A stretch of 64,000 nucleotides of DNA from Verrucomicrobiaceae bacterium UBA1938 (lineage in GTDB: Bacteria; Verrucomicrobiota; Verrucomicrobiia; Verrucomicrobiales; Verrucomicrobiaceae): the NCBI GenBank assembly GCA_002336895.1, contig DDFC01000043.1:231422-295421 (forward strand), in the 5' to 3' direction. Each line of letters begins with the position of its first letter. Position 1 is the stretch's first letter. A model generated the notes under the pieces. It was not told the origin of the DNA, ran no database searches, and saw only the letters and a list, made by a program, of their open reading frames with translations. Below, in pieces: positions 33,315 to 44,508 of the stretch. The translations under genes were made by a program, and so were the position numbers.

Positions 33315-33779
33315 TCAACATGCCTGTGCCAGCGCCATTTTGCCGCCTGCAGGCAGAGGGTTTGCAGCAGCCTCCGGGCCGCAAATGGAAGTAATGGTGT
33401 CAGCGAGGATCTTAAGCCCCTGTTCTTTGGAGACGTAGCCGTGCACGTCTTGGCGGCTCAGCACGGGGAGCATGTCGGCGGTGGAGTGGCTGCTGAGGAT
33501 GATGACTTTCACACCTTGTGGAAGAGAGGTCCTGCCTTGGTCGAGGAGATCAATGGCGGAGCCGTCCGGCAGGGTCATGTCGGTCACGAGCACGTCGATG
33601 TGGCAGGTGTTCAGCATGGAGAGTGCGGAGGCCACGCAATCCGCCTCAAAGAGATGATATCCAGGCAGGTAGGCGCCGAGCGCGGCCCTGACGACATCCC
33701 TGTACATGTCATGATCCTCCACCAGCAGGATGACCCTGGAATTTCCTGAACGATTGGAATGCCAATTTGCCTGCTGCAT
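33315..33779 (-). CDS. Single-domain response regulator
   Basis: The 154 residues are one receiver domain (about 15-130) with acidic residues in LLVEDHDMYR, the phosphoacceptor in VLVTDMTLPDG, a Ser in ILSSHS and Lys in VSKEQG. No output domain follows, only a 25-residue tail. It lies 18 bp upstream of the giant kinase start on the same strand and is probably co-transcribed. It could act as a phosphotransfer sink or adaptor for that kinase. It is divergent from the next hybrid kinase gene. Confidence 0.85.
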   Translation of the reverse strand: MQQANWHSNRSGNSRVILLVEDHDMYRDVVRAALGAYLPGYHLFEADCVASALSMLNTCHIDVLVTDMTLPDGSAIDLLDQGRTSLPQGVKVIILSSHSTADMLPVLSRQDVHGYVSKEQGLKILADTITSICGPEAAANPLPAGGKMALAQAC

Positions 33780-33861
33780 GAATGCTCGTTAGTGTCTGGG
33801 TGTGTATAAAATCCGCAGTAACATACAGCAAATCTGGCACGTGTAGCGTGGAAGCACGATA

Positions 33862-35088
33862 ATGAATAATCATTTAGACATGGCTAAATTTCGGCAGCAT
33901 GACGCCATGCAGGCGAGTTTTTCGTTTTTGGAAGGCACTGCAGCGGAGAAAATCGAGTTTCTCGGCAGCATGGGGCATGAGCTGCGCAACCCGCTGGCGA
34001 ATGTGATAGCGCAGGTGGAGACACTGCTGGCGGGTGTGTATGGCCCGCTGCCGAGTGCGCAGGAGAATGCCATGGCGGCCATACGGGACAGCACGCAGAA
34101 AATGCTGCGGCTGATCACGGACCTGGTGGATGTGGGCAGGATCGAGGCGGGGGGGGCGCAGCTGGCGCCCATGCCTTGCCAGGTGCGGGAGTGCTGCGAG
34201 AACAGCATGGCGGACGTGGAGGTGCTGGCGAGGTCCAGATCGATTCAGGTGGTGACCGAGGTGCAGCCAAGAGACCTGGGAGTGATGGCGGATGCGCGGC
34301 GGCTGGAGCAGATCATCACCGAACTGCTGGCCGCCGGCCTGCTGACGATGAAGACGGGAGGGCTGCTGAGGCTGGCCATCACGCATGATGAGGGCTGGCT
34401 GGTGCTGCAGACGCAGAGCGGGGCCGGACAGGCGGCGGTGCAGGATGCTCCTGCGCAGATCCTCGGGCGTCTGGGGAAAATCCGGCCCATCGGCCTGGCG
34501 CTGCTGCAAAAACTGGTGAAGGTGCATGGCGGCACGTTTGTGCTGAATGAGATGCCGGAGCAGGAATTCGGAATGTGCATACGCGTGGCGCTGAGCAAAA
34601 CAGGAGGCGGCAGCGTGGCAGAAGCGCTGGCAGGCGAGCCGGAGGCGCCCGTATCCGTGGAGAGTGGAGCGGCCTCTGCACCTGCGCCGGGCAGCGGGGC
34701 CCGTAAGCGGCCTCTGATTCTGATTGCGGATGACCAGCCGGCACTGATCGCCGTGACGCGGAATTACTTTGAAAGCCTCGGCTTTGAAGTGGAGACCGCC
34801 CAGGATGGGAGCGAGGCTGTGAGCCAGGCATGCACGCTGCATCCAGATCTCATTTTGATGGATGTGCGGATGCCGGTGGTGGATGGCCTGAGCGCGATCC
34901 GTGAGATCCGCTCCTCGGCAGATCCGAGGACGCGCGACATCGCCATCGTCAGTCTTTCCGGCCATGCGACTGCATCTGACAAGGAGAGGTGTTTGGCCGC
35001 TGGTGCCAGCGCGTATCTGAACAAGCCCTTTGGCATCCGCGAGCTGGACCGCATCATTTCGGAGTTTCTACGGCCTGCGGGCGGCTAG
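33862..35088 (+). CDS. Hybrid histidine kinase with degenerate ATPase domain and C-terminal receiver
   Basis: The 408 residues start almost directly with HisKA: GSMGHELRNPLANVI contains the phosphoacceptor H39. The following ATPase-like region lacks the N-box Asn (LEQIITELLAAGLLTM) and has no DxGxG G1 box, so ATP binding is doubtful. The receiver (about 285-405) is intact: IADDQP, D334 in LILMDVRMPVVDG and KPF. It may receive phosphate on H39 or D334 from another kinase and work as a phosphorelay intermediate; that is inference. There is no TM or sensor domain. Confidence 0.8.
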   Translation: MNNHLDMAKFRQHDAMQASFSFLEGTAAEKIEFLGSMGHELRNPLANVIAQVETLLAGVYGPLPSAQENAMAAIRDSTQKMLRLITDLVDVGRIEAGGAQLAPMPCQVRECCENSMADVEVLARSRSIQVVTEVQPRDLGVMADARRLEQIITELLAAGLLTMKTGGLLRLAITHDEGWLVLQTQSGAGQAAVQDAPAQILGRLGKIRPIGLALLQKLVKVHGGTFVLNEMPEQEFGMCIRVALSKTGGGSVAEALAGEPEAPVSVESGAASAPAPGSGARKRPLILIADDQPALIAVTRNYFESLGFEVETAQDGSEAVSQACTLHPDLILMDVRMPVVDGLSAIREIRSSADPRTRDIAIVSLSGHATASDKERCLAAGASAYLNKPFGIRELDRIISEFLRPAGG

Positions 35089-35119
35089 AGGATGGTGCGG
35101 GGCACATGCCAGGAGCGAG

Positions 35120-35204
35120 TGGTGCCGGAGACAGGACTCGAACCTGCACTTGTTTCCAAACCAGATCCTAAGTCTGGCGCGTCTACCAATTCCGCCACTC
35201 CGGC
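35120..35204 (-). tRNA. tRNA-Leu (anticodon UAG)
   Basis: On the minus strand the acceptor stem is GCCGGAG/CTCCGGC with discriminator A and an encoded CCA (35122-35120). The D-arm holds TGGCGGAATTGGTAGACGC, the anticodon arm is CCAGA-CTTAGGA-TCTGG, and a short class II variable arm is followed by the T-arm GGTTCGAGTCC. The identity elements and long variable region fit tRNA-Leu reading CUN codons. Confidence 0.95.
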
Positions 35205-35256
35205 AGGGAGTTGCACGCGGCTATGATTCGGTGAGGAGCATGCGGCTGCAAATGAA

Positions 35257-36195
35257 TTATCGCGTGCGCAGCAGGCGCTGTGCGGCCCAGCCGGTGAGGA
35301 GGACGGTGCATAAGGGCATGAGGCCCACTTTGAGATTGGCTCCGATCCAGGGCAGCCAGCCTCCGGCGTAGCTGGTGAGGGAGCTGAAGTACTTCAGCCC
35401 AAAGACCCAGCCGCCATGGAGGCCCATGCCTGCCCAGAGCGCGCCAGTCTGCATGCGGACGCGGGCGATGACCCAGCCGACGGCATAGAGGGTGGCAAAT
35501 TCGGCGAGGAGGAAATGAACATCTCCAAACCCGGCGGCAATCTGGCGCAGGACGAGGAAGCCGCTGCTCCAGGTGACGTCTGCGTCGCTGATCTGCCAGC
35601 CTTCCGGGGGCTTGAGGAAATGGACGAGGGCAAAGACAAAGGTGAGGGAGAGGACGGCCTTTGTCTCTTTCATGGTGCGAAGCAGGAGGCCCAAGAGGAG
35701 GCCGCGGAAAAAGAACTCCTCGACGATGCCCGCGCCGAGAGCGCCGGTGATGGGCTCTCCGAGCCGCCACCAGCGGGGATCGGGGCGCAGCTGATAAGCG
35801 CCGCTCTGGAGGAAGATGAAGCCGAGTGCGAGAAGGGGAAGGGCCGCGAGCAAAAAGCAGAGCGTCCACTGCCTGAGGCCGGTGCTGAAAGGACGCCAGG
35901 CGGGCAGCAGGGAGCGCTCGAGGCGGACCCAGCGCATGAAGGGCCAGATAAAGAGGAGGGCGCAGACGAGCACGGCGCGGTTGAAATAGCGGGTGAACTG
36001 CGCGCGCTGGATTTCCGAGAGGAGCCATTTGACGATGCCGAGATCGTGCATGGAGGAGGTGGAAAGCCAGCCGTGGGCCGCCCTGCCAAGATGAAACAGC
36101 GGTACGGAGAGCAGCGCCCCGCCGAGCATGACGGTGAGGAGGTAGAGGGCGACTTTGGGCAGGGCAGGGGAACTGCCGGGGCTGGCGGCTTGCAT
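35257..36195 (-). CDS. CPBP-family intramembrane metalloprotease (CAAX/Abi type)
   Basis: The 312 residues contain about eight hydrophobic helices. The three family motifs are present: IVEEFFFRG (E159, E160, R164), FALVHF (H192) and GLHGGW (H260). The family includes CAAX prenyl endopeptidases and bacteriocin-immunity proteins; bacterial substrates are mostly unknown. It is preceded downstream by a tRNA gene on the same strand and is divergent from a small unknown gene, 33 bp apart. The active site looks intact. Confidence 0.85.
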   Translation of the reverse strand: MQAASPGSSPALPKVALYLLTVMLGGALLSVPLFHLGRAAHGWLSTSSMHDLGIVKWLLSEIQRAQFTRYFNRAVLVCALLFIWPFMRWVRLERSLLPAWRPFSTGLRQWTLCFLLAALPLLALGFIFLQSGAYQLRPDPRWWRLGEPITGALGAGIVEEFFFRGLLLGLLLRTMKETKAVLSLTFVFALVHFLKPPEGWQISDADVTWSSGFLVLRQIAAGFGDVHFLLAEFATLYAVGWVIARVRMQTGALWAGMGLHGGWVFGLKYFSSLTSYAGGWLPWIGANLKVGLMPLCTVLLTGWAAQRLLRTR

Positions 36196-36228
36196 GGGCG
36201 CGATACTAGCGCATCCTGCGCGCTCTCA

Positions 36229-36531
36229 ATGACCAAAAACCAAATCCACGAATGGCACGAACGTCTGCAGGACGGCCGCAAGCAGTACATCCGCGCGTAC
36301 TGGAACTCGCGCGAGTGGGAGTTTCGCTACGCGCACCCGGATGGCGAGCACTGGATGCCGCTGGAGAACCCCACCAACGAGCGCTGGCTGGAGCTGCGGG
36401 ACCTGCTCTTCCGCAAGTACCAGCGCAAGAAGCTGCCGTGGAAGTATGTGGAGCAGCTGGACAAGAAGCTGGAGGCCATGGGCATCAAGGTGGAAGAGGG
36501 CGTGGAGCAGACCGAGGTGGAAGAGGACTGA
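36229..36531 (+). CDS. Small hypothetical protein (100 aa)
   Basis: The ATG at 36229 gives MTKNQIHEWHERLQDG and continues to 100 residues, rich in Trp, Arg, Lys and Glu. The frame is open much further upstream only because it lies opposite the protease gene. It is soluble, with no signal peptide, and has a helical C-terminal end (KYVEQLDKKLEAMG). It could be a small conserved Verrucomicrobia protein. No function recognised. Its stop abuts the stop of the convergent gene. Confidence 0.65.
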   Translation: MTKNQIHEWHERLQDGRKQYIRAYWNSREWEFRYAHPDGEHWMPLENPTNERWLELRDLLFRKYQRKKLPWKYVEQLDKKLEAMGIKVEEGVEQTEVEED

Positions 36532-37269
36532 TCAGTGCGCTGCGGCATTTGCTTTGACCTCGGCGGTGACGCCACCGCCGAAGGCGGCACCAAAACGGGC
36601 GCCCACGTGCACCTCCGGAAGCAGGAAGCGGCGGTCCGCATTGGCGCTGCGCCGGCGTGACACAAAGCCAAACAGGGCGGCGATGACGGCCCCGCCGGCC
36701 AGCAGTGCGGGCACGGCCATGCCGAATTTTTTTTCGCTGCGCTGGAGCCAGAGGGACTGCTTCAGCCGCACGGACTCCATGGTGCGCATGCGGTCGATCC
36801 AGCTGCGGGTGGCCACGGTCAGCCGCTCATCGAGGGTGAGCTTTGGGTCTGCGAGGATGCGGCGGATTTCCTGAATGGTCTCGACGAGGTCGGTGGCCGG
36901 ATAGCGCTCCCACAGCACGGGTGCAAAGGAGATGGCGCTGCTGCCGGTGGCGCGGTCATAGAGCATGAGCACGGCAGGCTGGGTGCCGCTCCAGCTGCGG
37001 CGGGTCAACTGGGCCTGCCTGCGTACGGTGACGCCTGTGGGCATGAAGCTGCAGGTGCGGAGCCAGCCTTCGTATTTGAGATCCTGCCGGAACTGTTTCA
37101 GCTCTTCGGCCAGCTGAAGGCGGGTCTCGTCTGAAAGGGCGCGGGTCTCGTCTAATATGGCATCCGCTGGTGCCGGGGGTGTCTGGGCTGGGAGCCAGGC
37201 GGCGGCGGCCAGCCAGGCCCAGGTGAGGACCAGGCGGAATGGGCTGTATGATGGAGGGGGCAGGCGCAT
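36532..37269 (-). CDS. Exported TPM-domain-like protein with C-terminal TM anchor
   Basis: The ATG at 37269 starts a signal peptide (MRLPPPSYSPFRLVLTWAWL, ending near WLPAQ). The frame continues further upstream across nuoD, but that part is antisense and not coding. The 245 residues hold a domain of about 130 residues starting DETRALSDETRLQLAEELKQ, similar to the TPM/repair-of-photosystem-II fold. One TM helix is near 200-218 (GMAVPALLAGGAVIAALFGF), then a basic stop-transfer RRRS and a Gly/Ala-rich tail. The family assignment is tentative. Confidence 0.6.
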   Translation of the reverse strand: MRLPPPSYSPFRLVLTWAWLAAAAWLPAQTPPAPADAILDETRALSDETRLQLAEELKQFRQDLKYEGWLRTCSFMPTGVTVRRQAQLTRRSWSGTQPAVLMLYDRATGSSAISFAPVLWERYPATDLVETIQEIRRILADPKLTLDERLTVATRSWIDRMRTMESVRLKQSLWLQRSEKKFGMAVPALLAGGAVIAALFGFVSRRRSANADRRFLLPEVHVGARFGAAFGGGVTAEVKANAAAH

Positions 37270-37364
37270 GGCCGAGCTACTGTCCGCCAAAGGGGCCCTG
37301 AGGGCAACTTTCTGCGTGTGCCATCGCTTGTCCGGGCGGCTTTTGGGGCAGGATTTGGGGGAGC

Positions 37365-37382
37365 TTGTGAAATTTTTCACAA
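37365..37382. promoter_or_regulatory. CRP/FNR-type palindrome upstream of nuoD
   Basis: TTGTGAAATTTTTCACAA is a perfect 8-bp inverted repeat with a 2-bp centre and contains the exact CRP half-site pattern TGTGA-N6-TCACA. It lies 71 bp before the nuoD start and 96 bp before the divergent gene start. A CRP/FNR-family regulator is the natural candidate. Confidence 0.5.
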
Positions 37383-37452
37383 AATCGCCTTGCCGCTCCT
37401 TGGGCAGCGTAGATAGATACCCCTCACGCCTGCTACCAGACCCCCTCTTTCC

Positions 37453-38712
37453 ATGCCCACTGTCACCCGAGAATACGAGGCCCCGGATACCGCCGCCAAA
37501 GCGGCCCGGCAGCTCGAAGCCGTGGAAGAAACCACAACGGACATCGTCGGTGAGAAACTGGTGCTGAACATGGGGCCCAGTCATCCTGCCACGCACGGGG
37601 TGCTGAGGCTGGTGCTGGAGCTGGACGGTGAAATCATCACCAAGGCAGATCCGGATGTGGGCTTTCTGCATCGCGGCGACGAGAAGATCGCCGAGAACAT
37701 GCATTACAACCAGTTCGTGCCTTACACGGACCGTCTGGACTACCTGGCGCCGCTGGCGAACAACGTGGCCTATGCGCTGGCGGTGGAAAAGCTGATGGGC
37801 TGGGAGGTGCCGGAGCGCGGCCGCGCCATACGCGTGATCTGCTGCGAGCTGGCCCGCATCTCCGCGCACATGCTGGGAGTCGGGGTGTTTGCCATGGACG
37901 TGGGAGCGATGACGGTCTTCCTCTACACCTTTACGGAGCGTGAGAAGATCTACAACCTGTGCGAGCAGCTGACGGGAGCGCGCTTTACCACGAGCTACAC
38001 GCGCGTGGGCGGCCAGATCCGCGACCTGCCGAACGGCTTTGTGGAAGCGGTGAAGACCTTCCTTTCCGAGCTGGAGCCGGTGATCGACGAGATCGACAAG
38101 CTGCTCTCCCGCAACCGCATCTTCATCGACCGTACGCAGGACATCGGTGTGATCTCCAAGGCGGATGCGATCGGCTACGGTCTCACGGGTCCGAATCTGC
38201 GTGCCTCCGGTGTGGAGCATGACCTCCGCAAGGCGCAGCCCTATCTGGACTACCAGAAGTACGACTTTGACATCCCCATCGGCACCAAGGGCGACTGCTA
38301 TGACCGCTACCTCGTCCGCATGGAGGAGATGCGCCAGAGCGTGCGCATCCTGAAGCAGGTGCTGGCCAGCCTGCCTGGCGGCCCGATCAATGTGGCCGAT
38401 GCCAAAGGCCTGCTGCCGAAGAAAGAAAAAGTGCTGATGAAGATGGAGGAGCTGATCCACCATTTCATCATCGCCACCCAGGGCATCGACGCACCTGCGG
38501 GGGAAGTTTACTTTGCCGCCGAAAACCCCAAGGGCGAACTCGGCTTTTACATCAACAGCACTGGTGGCGGCGTGCCGCACCGTCTGAAGATCCGCAGCCC
38601 CTCCTTCCTCAATCTCAGCATCGTGCCCAAGCTGCTCATCGGCAGCATGCTCAGCGACATTCCTGCCGTTCTCGGCAGCCTGGACTTCGTGATGGGCGAG
38701 TGTGACCGCTGA
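37453..38712 (+). CDS. nuoD: NADH-quinone oxidoreductase subunit D
   Basis: NuoD (49-kDa subunit) lines the quinone site of respiratory complex I on the cytoplasmic side of the membrane. The 419 residues include LNMGPSHPATHGVLR, the ADPDVGFLHRGDEK segment (R74), YTDRLDYLAPL and the C-terminal DIPAVLGSLDFVMGECDR ending. The N-terminal about 33 residues are a charged extension not needed for the fold. nuoE follows 38 bp later, but subunits A-C and F-N are not adjacent, so the nuo genes are split in this genome. A CRP-like palindrome precedes it. Confidence 0.96.
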   Translation: MPTVTREYEAPDTAAKAARQLEAVEETTTDIVGEKLVLNMGPSHPATHGVLRLVLELDGEIITKADPDVGFLHRGDEKIAENMHYNQFVPYTDRLDYLAPLANNVAYALAVEKLMGWEVPERGRAIRVICCELARISAHMLGVGVFAMDVGAMTVFLYTFTEREKIYNLCEQLTGARFTTSYTRVGGQIRDLPNGFVEAVKTFLSELEPVIDEIDKLLSRNRIFIDRTQDIGVISKADAIGYGLTGPNLRASGVEHDLRKAQPYLDYQKYDFDIPIGTKGDCYDRYLVRMEEMRQSVRILKQVLASLPGGPINVADAKGLLPKKEKVLMKMEELIHHFIIATQGIDAPAGEVYFAAENPKGELGFYINSTGGGVPHRLKIRSPSFLNLSIVPKLLIGSMLSDIPAVLGSLDFVMGECDR

Positions 38713-38750
38713 TTTTTACCCCCCAACCTTTTCATCCGAGACTCCCACGC

Positions 38751-39251
38751 ATGGCCTTTGAAGTTCCAGCCGAATTGGAAAAACGAATGGATGAGGCGAT
38801 CTCGCATTATCCCGTGTCCAAACGCAGCGCCGTGCTGCCACTGCTGCATCTGATGCAGGAGCATTTCCGCTACATCAGCGAGGAGTCGGTGAACTGGGTG
38901 GCGGCGAAGCTGGGACTGGAGCCGATCCAGGTGCTGGAGGTGGTGACGTTTTATCCTGGCTTCCGCCAGAGTGCTCCTGGCAAGTATCACATTCGTGTGT
39001 GCCGTACGCTTTCCTGCGCGATGGCCGGCAGCTATGAGCTGATGGATTCTTTCTGCAAGGCGGCGAACATTGACCGCTCGCACACGGATCATCCCCACCC
39101 GATCGCGGTGAGTGCGGATGGGAAATTCAGCATTGAGTTTGCCGAATGTCTGGCGAGCTGCGGGTTTGGCCCGGTGTGCATGATCGAGGATGACTTTTAT
39201 GAGAAGGTCGATCCCGCCAAGGTGGGAGAGCTGCTGGCCCAGCGGGCTTGA
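38751..39251 (+). CDS. nuoE: NADH-quinone oxidoreductase subunit E
   Basis: NuoE (24-kDa subunit) is a thioredoxin-like [2Fe-2S] protein next to the NADH site of complex I. The 166 residues contain the four cluster ligands in CRTLSC and CLASC, with the usual spacing, and the N-terminal helical bundle (HLMQEHFRYISEESV). Length is typical. It follows nuoD by 38 bp and ends the pair; the next gene is convergent. Confidence 0.95.
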   Translation: MAFEVPAELEKRMDEAISHYPVSKRSAVLPLLHLMQEHFRYISEESVNWVAAKLGLEPIQVLEVVTFYPGFRQSAPGKYHIRVCRTLSCAMAGSYELMDSFCKAANIDRSHTDHPHPIAVSADGKFSIEFAECLASCGFGPVCMIEDDFYEKVDPAKVGELLAQRA

Positions 39252-39303
39252 GGCGGTGCTTTTTTTGGATGGGTTGACCGAGGGTCTGACCTGAACTGCA
39301 AAC

Positions 39304-39334
39304 AAAAAAGCGCAGCGGCTTTGGACCGCTGCGC
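39304..39334 (-). terminator. Terminator of the pseudopilin gene
   Basis: A perfect 9-bp stem GCGCAGCGG/CCGCTGCGC (39310-39318 with 39326-39334) is followed on the minus strand by T6. It lies 31 bp past the pseudopilin stop and may also stop nuoE transcripts. Confidence 0.88.
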
Positions 39335-39365
39335 CTCTGAGCTGAACTTGGTCAACGAGGAGGGC

Positions 39366-40028
39366 TTATTTGCTTCTCCAGGACACGACATCATCCTGAG
39401 TGAACTGCTGCAGGTCCTGGCCCCAGCTGTAGATGGCAATCTCCTGGGGGAGCATTTGAGGGGGCGGGCTCATCGGGTTGGCTGAGATCTTGGGATCAGA
39501 GTTTTTCAAGTCCGGGTTGGTCACCTGTTTGTCGCCATTGGTGTCGAGAAGAACAAAATAGGTGGTGCCCCAGAGATCGACGAGCTTGAAAGGAGGCTGT
39601 GCATTGACGAGGCCGAAGCGGTTGTTTCTGGCGATGGGAAGGTCGATGAATTTGATGTCCTTGGGATTCAGATTGGTGGTTCCGCTGCTGCTGCCGCTGC
39701 TGCTGGATGTGGTGATGCTGGTCAGCGCACTGACGAGTCCGCTGTTTTCATCGGTGGCCAAGGCCTGGATGTCTGCGCCGCCAGATGAAGCAGCAAGGAG
39801 GCTGGGGTTCACGGGCCAGCGGTTGTATTCCACCTGATAGCTGGTGATGGCGAGGCGCAGATCCTTGATGACCGTCTGCACCTGAAGCTTTCTTCCATCA
39901 GCCATCATTTTGTTGGCCTGTGAAATGACGAGGCTGGCGAGGACTGCCACGATGGTGATCACCACCAGCAGTTCGATGAGCGTGAAGCCCGATCGAACCA
40001 GGAAACTAGAGCGAGGTTTGATTTTCAT
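39366..40028 (-). CDS. Type II secretion pseudopilin (GspG-like)
   Basis: ATG 40028 gives 220 residues; the longer open frame upstream lacks a start context. The prepilin signature is SGFTLIELLVVITIVAVLAS with the invariant Glu at +5 of the processed N-terminus. A helix follows with TVIKDLRLAITSYQVEYNRWP, the GspG core, and then a Ser-rich low-complexity loop. A C-terminal region with DTNGDKQV could bind calcium as in GspG. It is an isolated pseudopilin with no other secretion genes nearby. Many Verrucomicrobiota encode scattered pseudopilins of this type, so a role in a conventional type II system is uncertain. Confidence 0.85.
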   Translation of the reverse strand: MKIKPRSSFLVRSGFTLIELLVVITIVAVLASLVISQANKMMADGRKLQVQTVIKDLRLAITSYQVEYNRWPVNPSLLAASSGGADIQALATDENSGLVSALTSITTSSSSGSSSGTTNLNPKDIKFIDLPIARNNRFGLVNAQPPFKLVDLWGTTYFVLLDTNGDKQVTNPDLKNSDPKISANPMSPPPQMLPQEIAIYSWGQDLQQFTQDDVVSWRSK

Positions 40029-40238
40029 GATCTTCGGTTGGGGGGTGTGTTTGTGCATTTGGAGCGTGCGGAGCGCCTGAAGTTCAAAAAGCAGGCATCT
40101 TTCCTTTTGAACATTTAACCGGGTTTGCTTTTCCACGTCAATACTTGTCATGCTGGAGCGCGCCAACTTTGCCTTGTGTCGTGACGGTGATCGTGATGCC
40201 GGGAGGCAGCTGCGCGGCGCCTGCACCATGGGTTTTGA

Positions 40239-40266
40239 TTGTCAACTAATGCTTGCATCATATACT
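40239..40266 (+). promoter_or_regulatory. Sigma-70-type promoter of the ppdK gene
   Basis: TTGTCA (40239-40244) and TATACT (40261-40266) are separated by 16 bp, close to the consensus. Transcription would start near 40273, leaving a leader of about 75 nt before the ppdK start. It lies in the 320-bp gap (40029-40348), in which I saw no other feature. Confidence 0.6.
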
Positions 40267-40348
40267 TCAGCGATTTAAATCCGCGCTTCAATCCCCACAG
40301 AACCCACAAAACAACCACGGATCGCACAAGACGATCTGAAAAAACAAT

Positions 40349-43294
<2,946 letters not shown>

Positions 43295-43343
43295 TGCGTT
43301 GGCCTCTTGACTGAGGTCAATGTGGCGGAGTAATCCGTCATCA

Positions 43344-43380
43344 AAAGCCCTGTGGGGATCACTCCTCACAGGGCTTTCTC
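43344..43380 (+). terminator. Terminator downstream of ppdK
   Basis: An 11-bp stem AAAGCCCTGTG/CACAGGGCTTT (43344-43354 with 43367-43377) ends in CTTTCTC. It lies 50 bp past the ppdK stop. Confidence 0.78.
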
Positions 43381-43725
43381 TTGGGCGTGTTTCTCCCGGC
43401 GGCTGGCGGTGCGGCTGCAGAGGCGGCTAAAAAAAGCCCGCTCGTTTTGGCAGGCCCTAAAAACATGCGCCCGGATACGCATTATATACCAGCCCTCAAA
43501 ATTTATCATGCCGCCCGTGAGGCTGGCCGGTTTCAAAGGCTGTGTTGCGTGTGACTGGTGTCCAGAGTGCGGACTCCTCCAATGGGACTGCCGTGACGCC
43601 GGTTCACAAGGGCAATCATTCCGAGCAGCGCAGGCCATTCCGTTCGACAAGGGCAACTCCGGGCCCTGAATGCGACTGCATCGATGAGGGCTTTGCATAA
43701 AAGGGGGCACGTTTCATAGTGCGGG
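43381..43725. other. Intergenic region (345 bp) without a recognisable gene
   Basis: Short open frames exist on both strands, but none has a start context or a recognisable domain. AT-rich patches (TTATATACC near 43480 and the CATAAAAGG before the next gene) may be promoter parts. I could not identify an RNA fold or mobile-element remnant. Confidence 0.4.
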
Positions 43726-44481
43726 ATGAATTTGAATCTTGAGGGACAGTCGGTGGCAGTGTTCGGAGCGGCGCGTGGCATTGGCCGGGCGATTGCGGAT
43801 GGGTTTGTGGCGGAGGGGTGCGTGGTGCGTGGATTTGACCGGGAGAAGACGGCGGAGTTTGTGACGGTGGGGGATGTGACGGACTATGAAGGGGTGAAGA
43901 GGTTTGCGGGGGAGTTTGAGGCGGTGGACCATGTGGTGTTTTGCGTGGGCATCGGCTCAGGGAAATTTGGGTTTCCGTTTTGGAATCTGGAGCCGGGTGA
44001 CTGGGCGCGGGTGCTGGAGGTGAACCTGATCGGCGCGGTGAATGTGGCGCATGCGTTTGCGCCGAGGCTGATCGAGCGAGGTGGGGGATCGATGCTGTTT
44101 CTCGTTTCCGTGGCGGGGCAGATGGGATCGCAGACGGATCCGCCCTATAGTGCTTCAAAAGCGGCGCTGATTAATTTCACGCAGTGTGCGGCCAAGGATC
44201 TGGGGCCGCATAACGTGCGGGTGAATGCGCTGGCACCAGGGATGGTGAAGACGGAGCTGAACCACAGCATCTGGGCCGCAGGGCAGAAGAAGCTGCCGGA
44301 GGAGAAGCGGCAGAGCTTTAATGAGTGGGCGGCGGAGAAGATCAAGAAGGTGTCTCACCTGGGCCGCTGGCAGATGCCGGAGGAGTATGCGGCGATGGCG
44401 ACGTTTCTGGCTTCAGATCATGCGAAGAATGTGACCGGGCAGACGATCAATATTGATGGGGGACAGGTGATGCATGCGTGA
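43726..44481 (+). CDS. Short-chain dehydrogenase/reductase
   Basis: A classical SDR of 251 residues with the NAD(P)-binding motif GAARGIG (14-20), the structural Asn in EVNLIG (N100), catalytic Ser (S128), and Y141/K145 in PPYSASKAAL. The C-terminal GQTINIDGGQV is the usual SDR end. The cofactor and substrate cannot be told from sequence; FabG-like ketoacyl or sugar-alcohol oxidation is typical of the family. It is apparently monocistronic. Confidence 0.92.
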   Translation: MNLNLEGQSVAVFGAARGIGRAIADGFVAEGCVVRGFDREKTAEFVTVGDVTDYEGVKRFAGEFEAVDHVVFCVGIGSGKFGFPFWNLEPGDWARVLEVNLIGAVNVAHAFAPRLIERGGGSMLFLVSVAGQMGSQTDPPYSASKAALINFTQCAAKDLGPHNVRVNALAPGMVKTELNHSIWAAGQKKLPEEKRQSFNEWAAEKIKKVSHLGRWQMPEEYAAMATFLASDHAKNVTGQTINIDGGQVMHA

Positions 44482-44508
44482 GGCATCCCAACTTATGCGC
44501 CCCCCACA

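Noticed and set aside
37270..38580. Extension of the TPM-like protein upstream across nuoD
   Set aside because: The extra residues are antisense to nuoD; a signal peptide at 37269 marks the real start.
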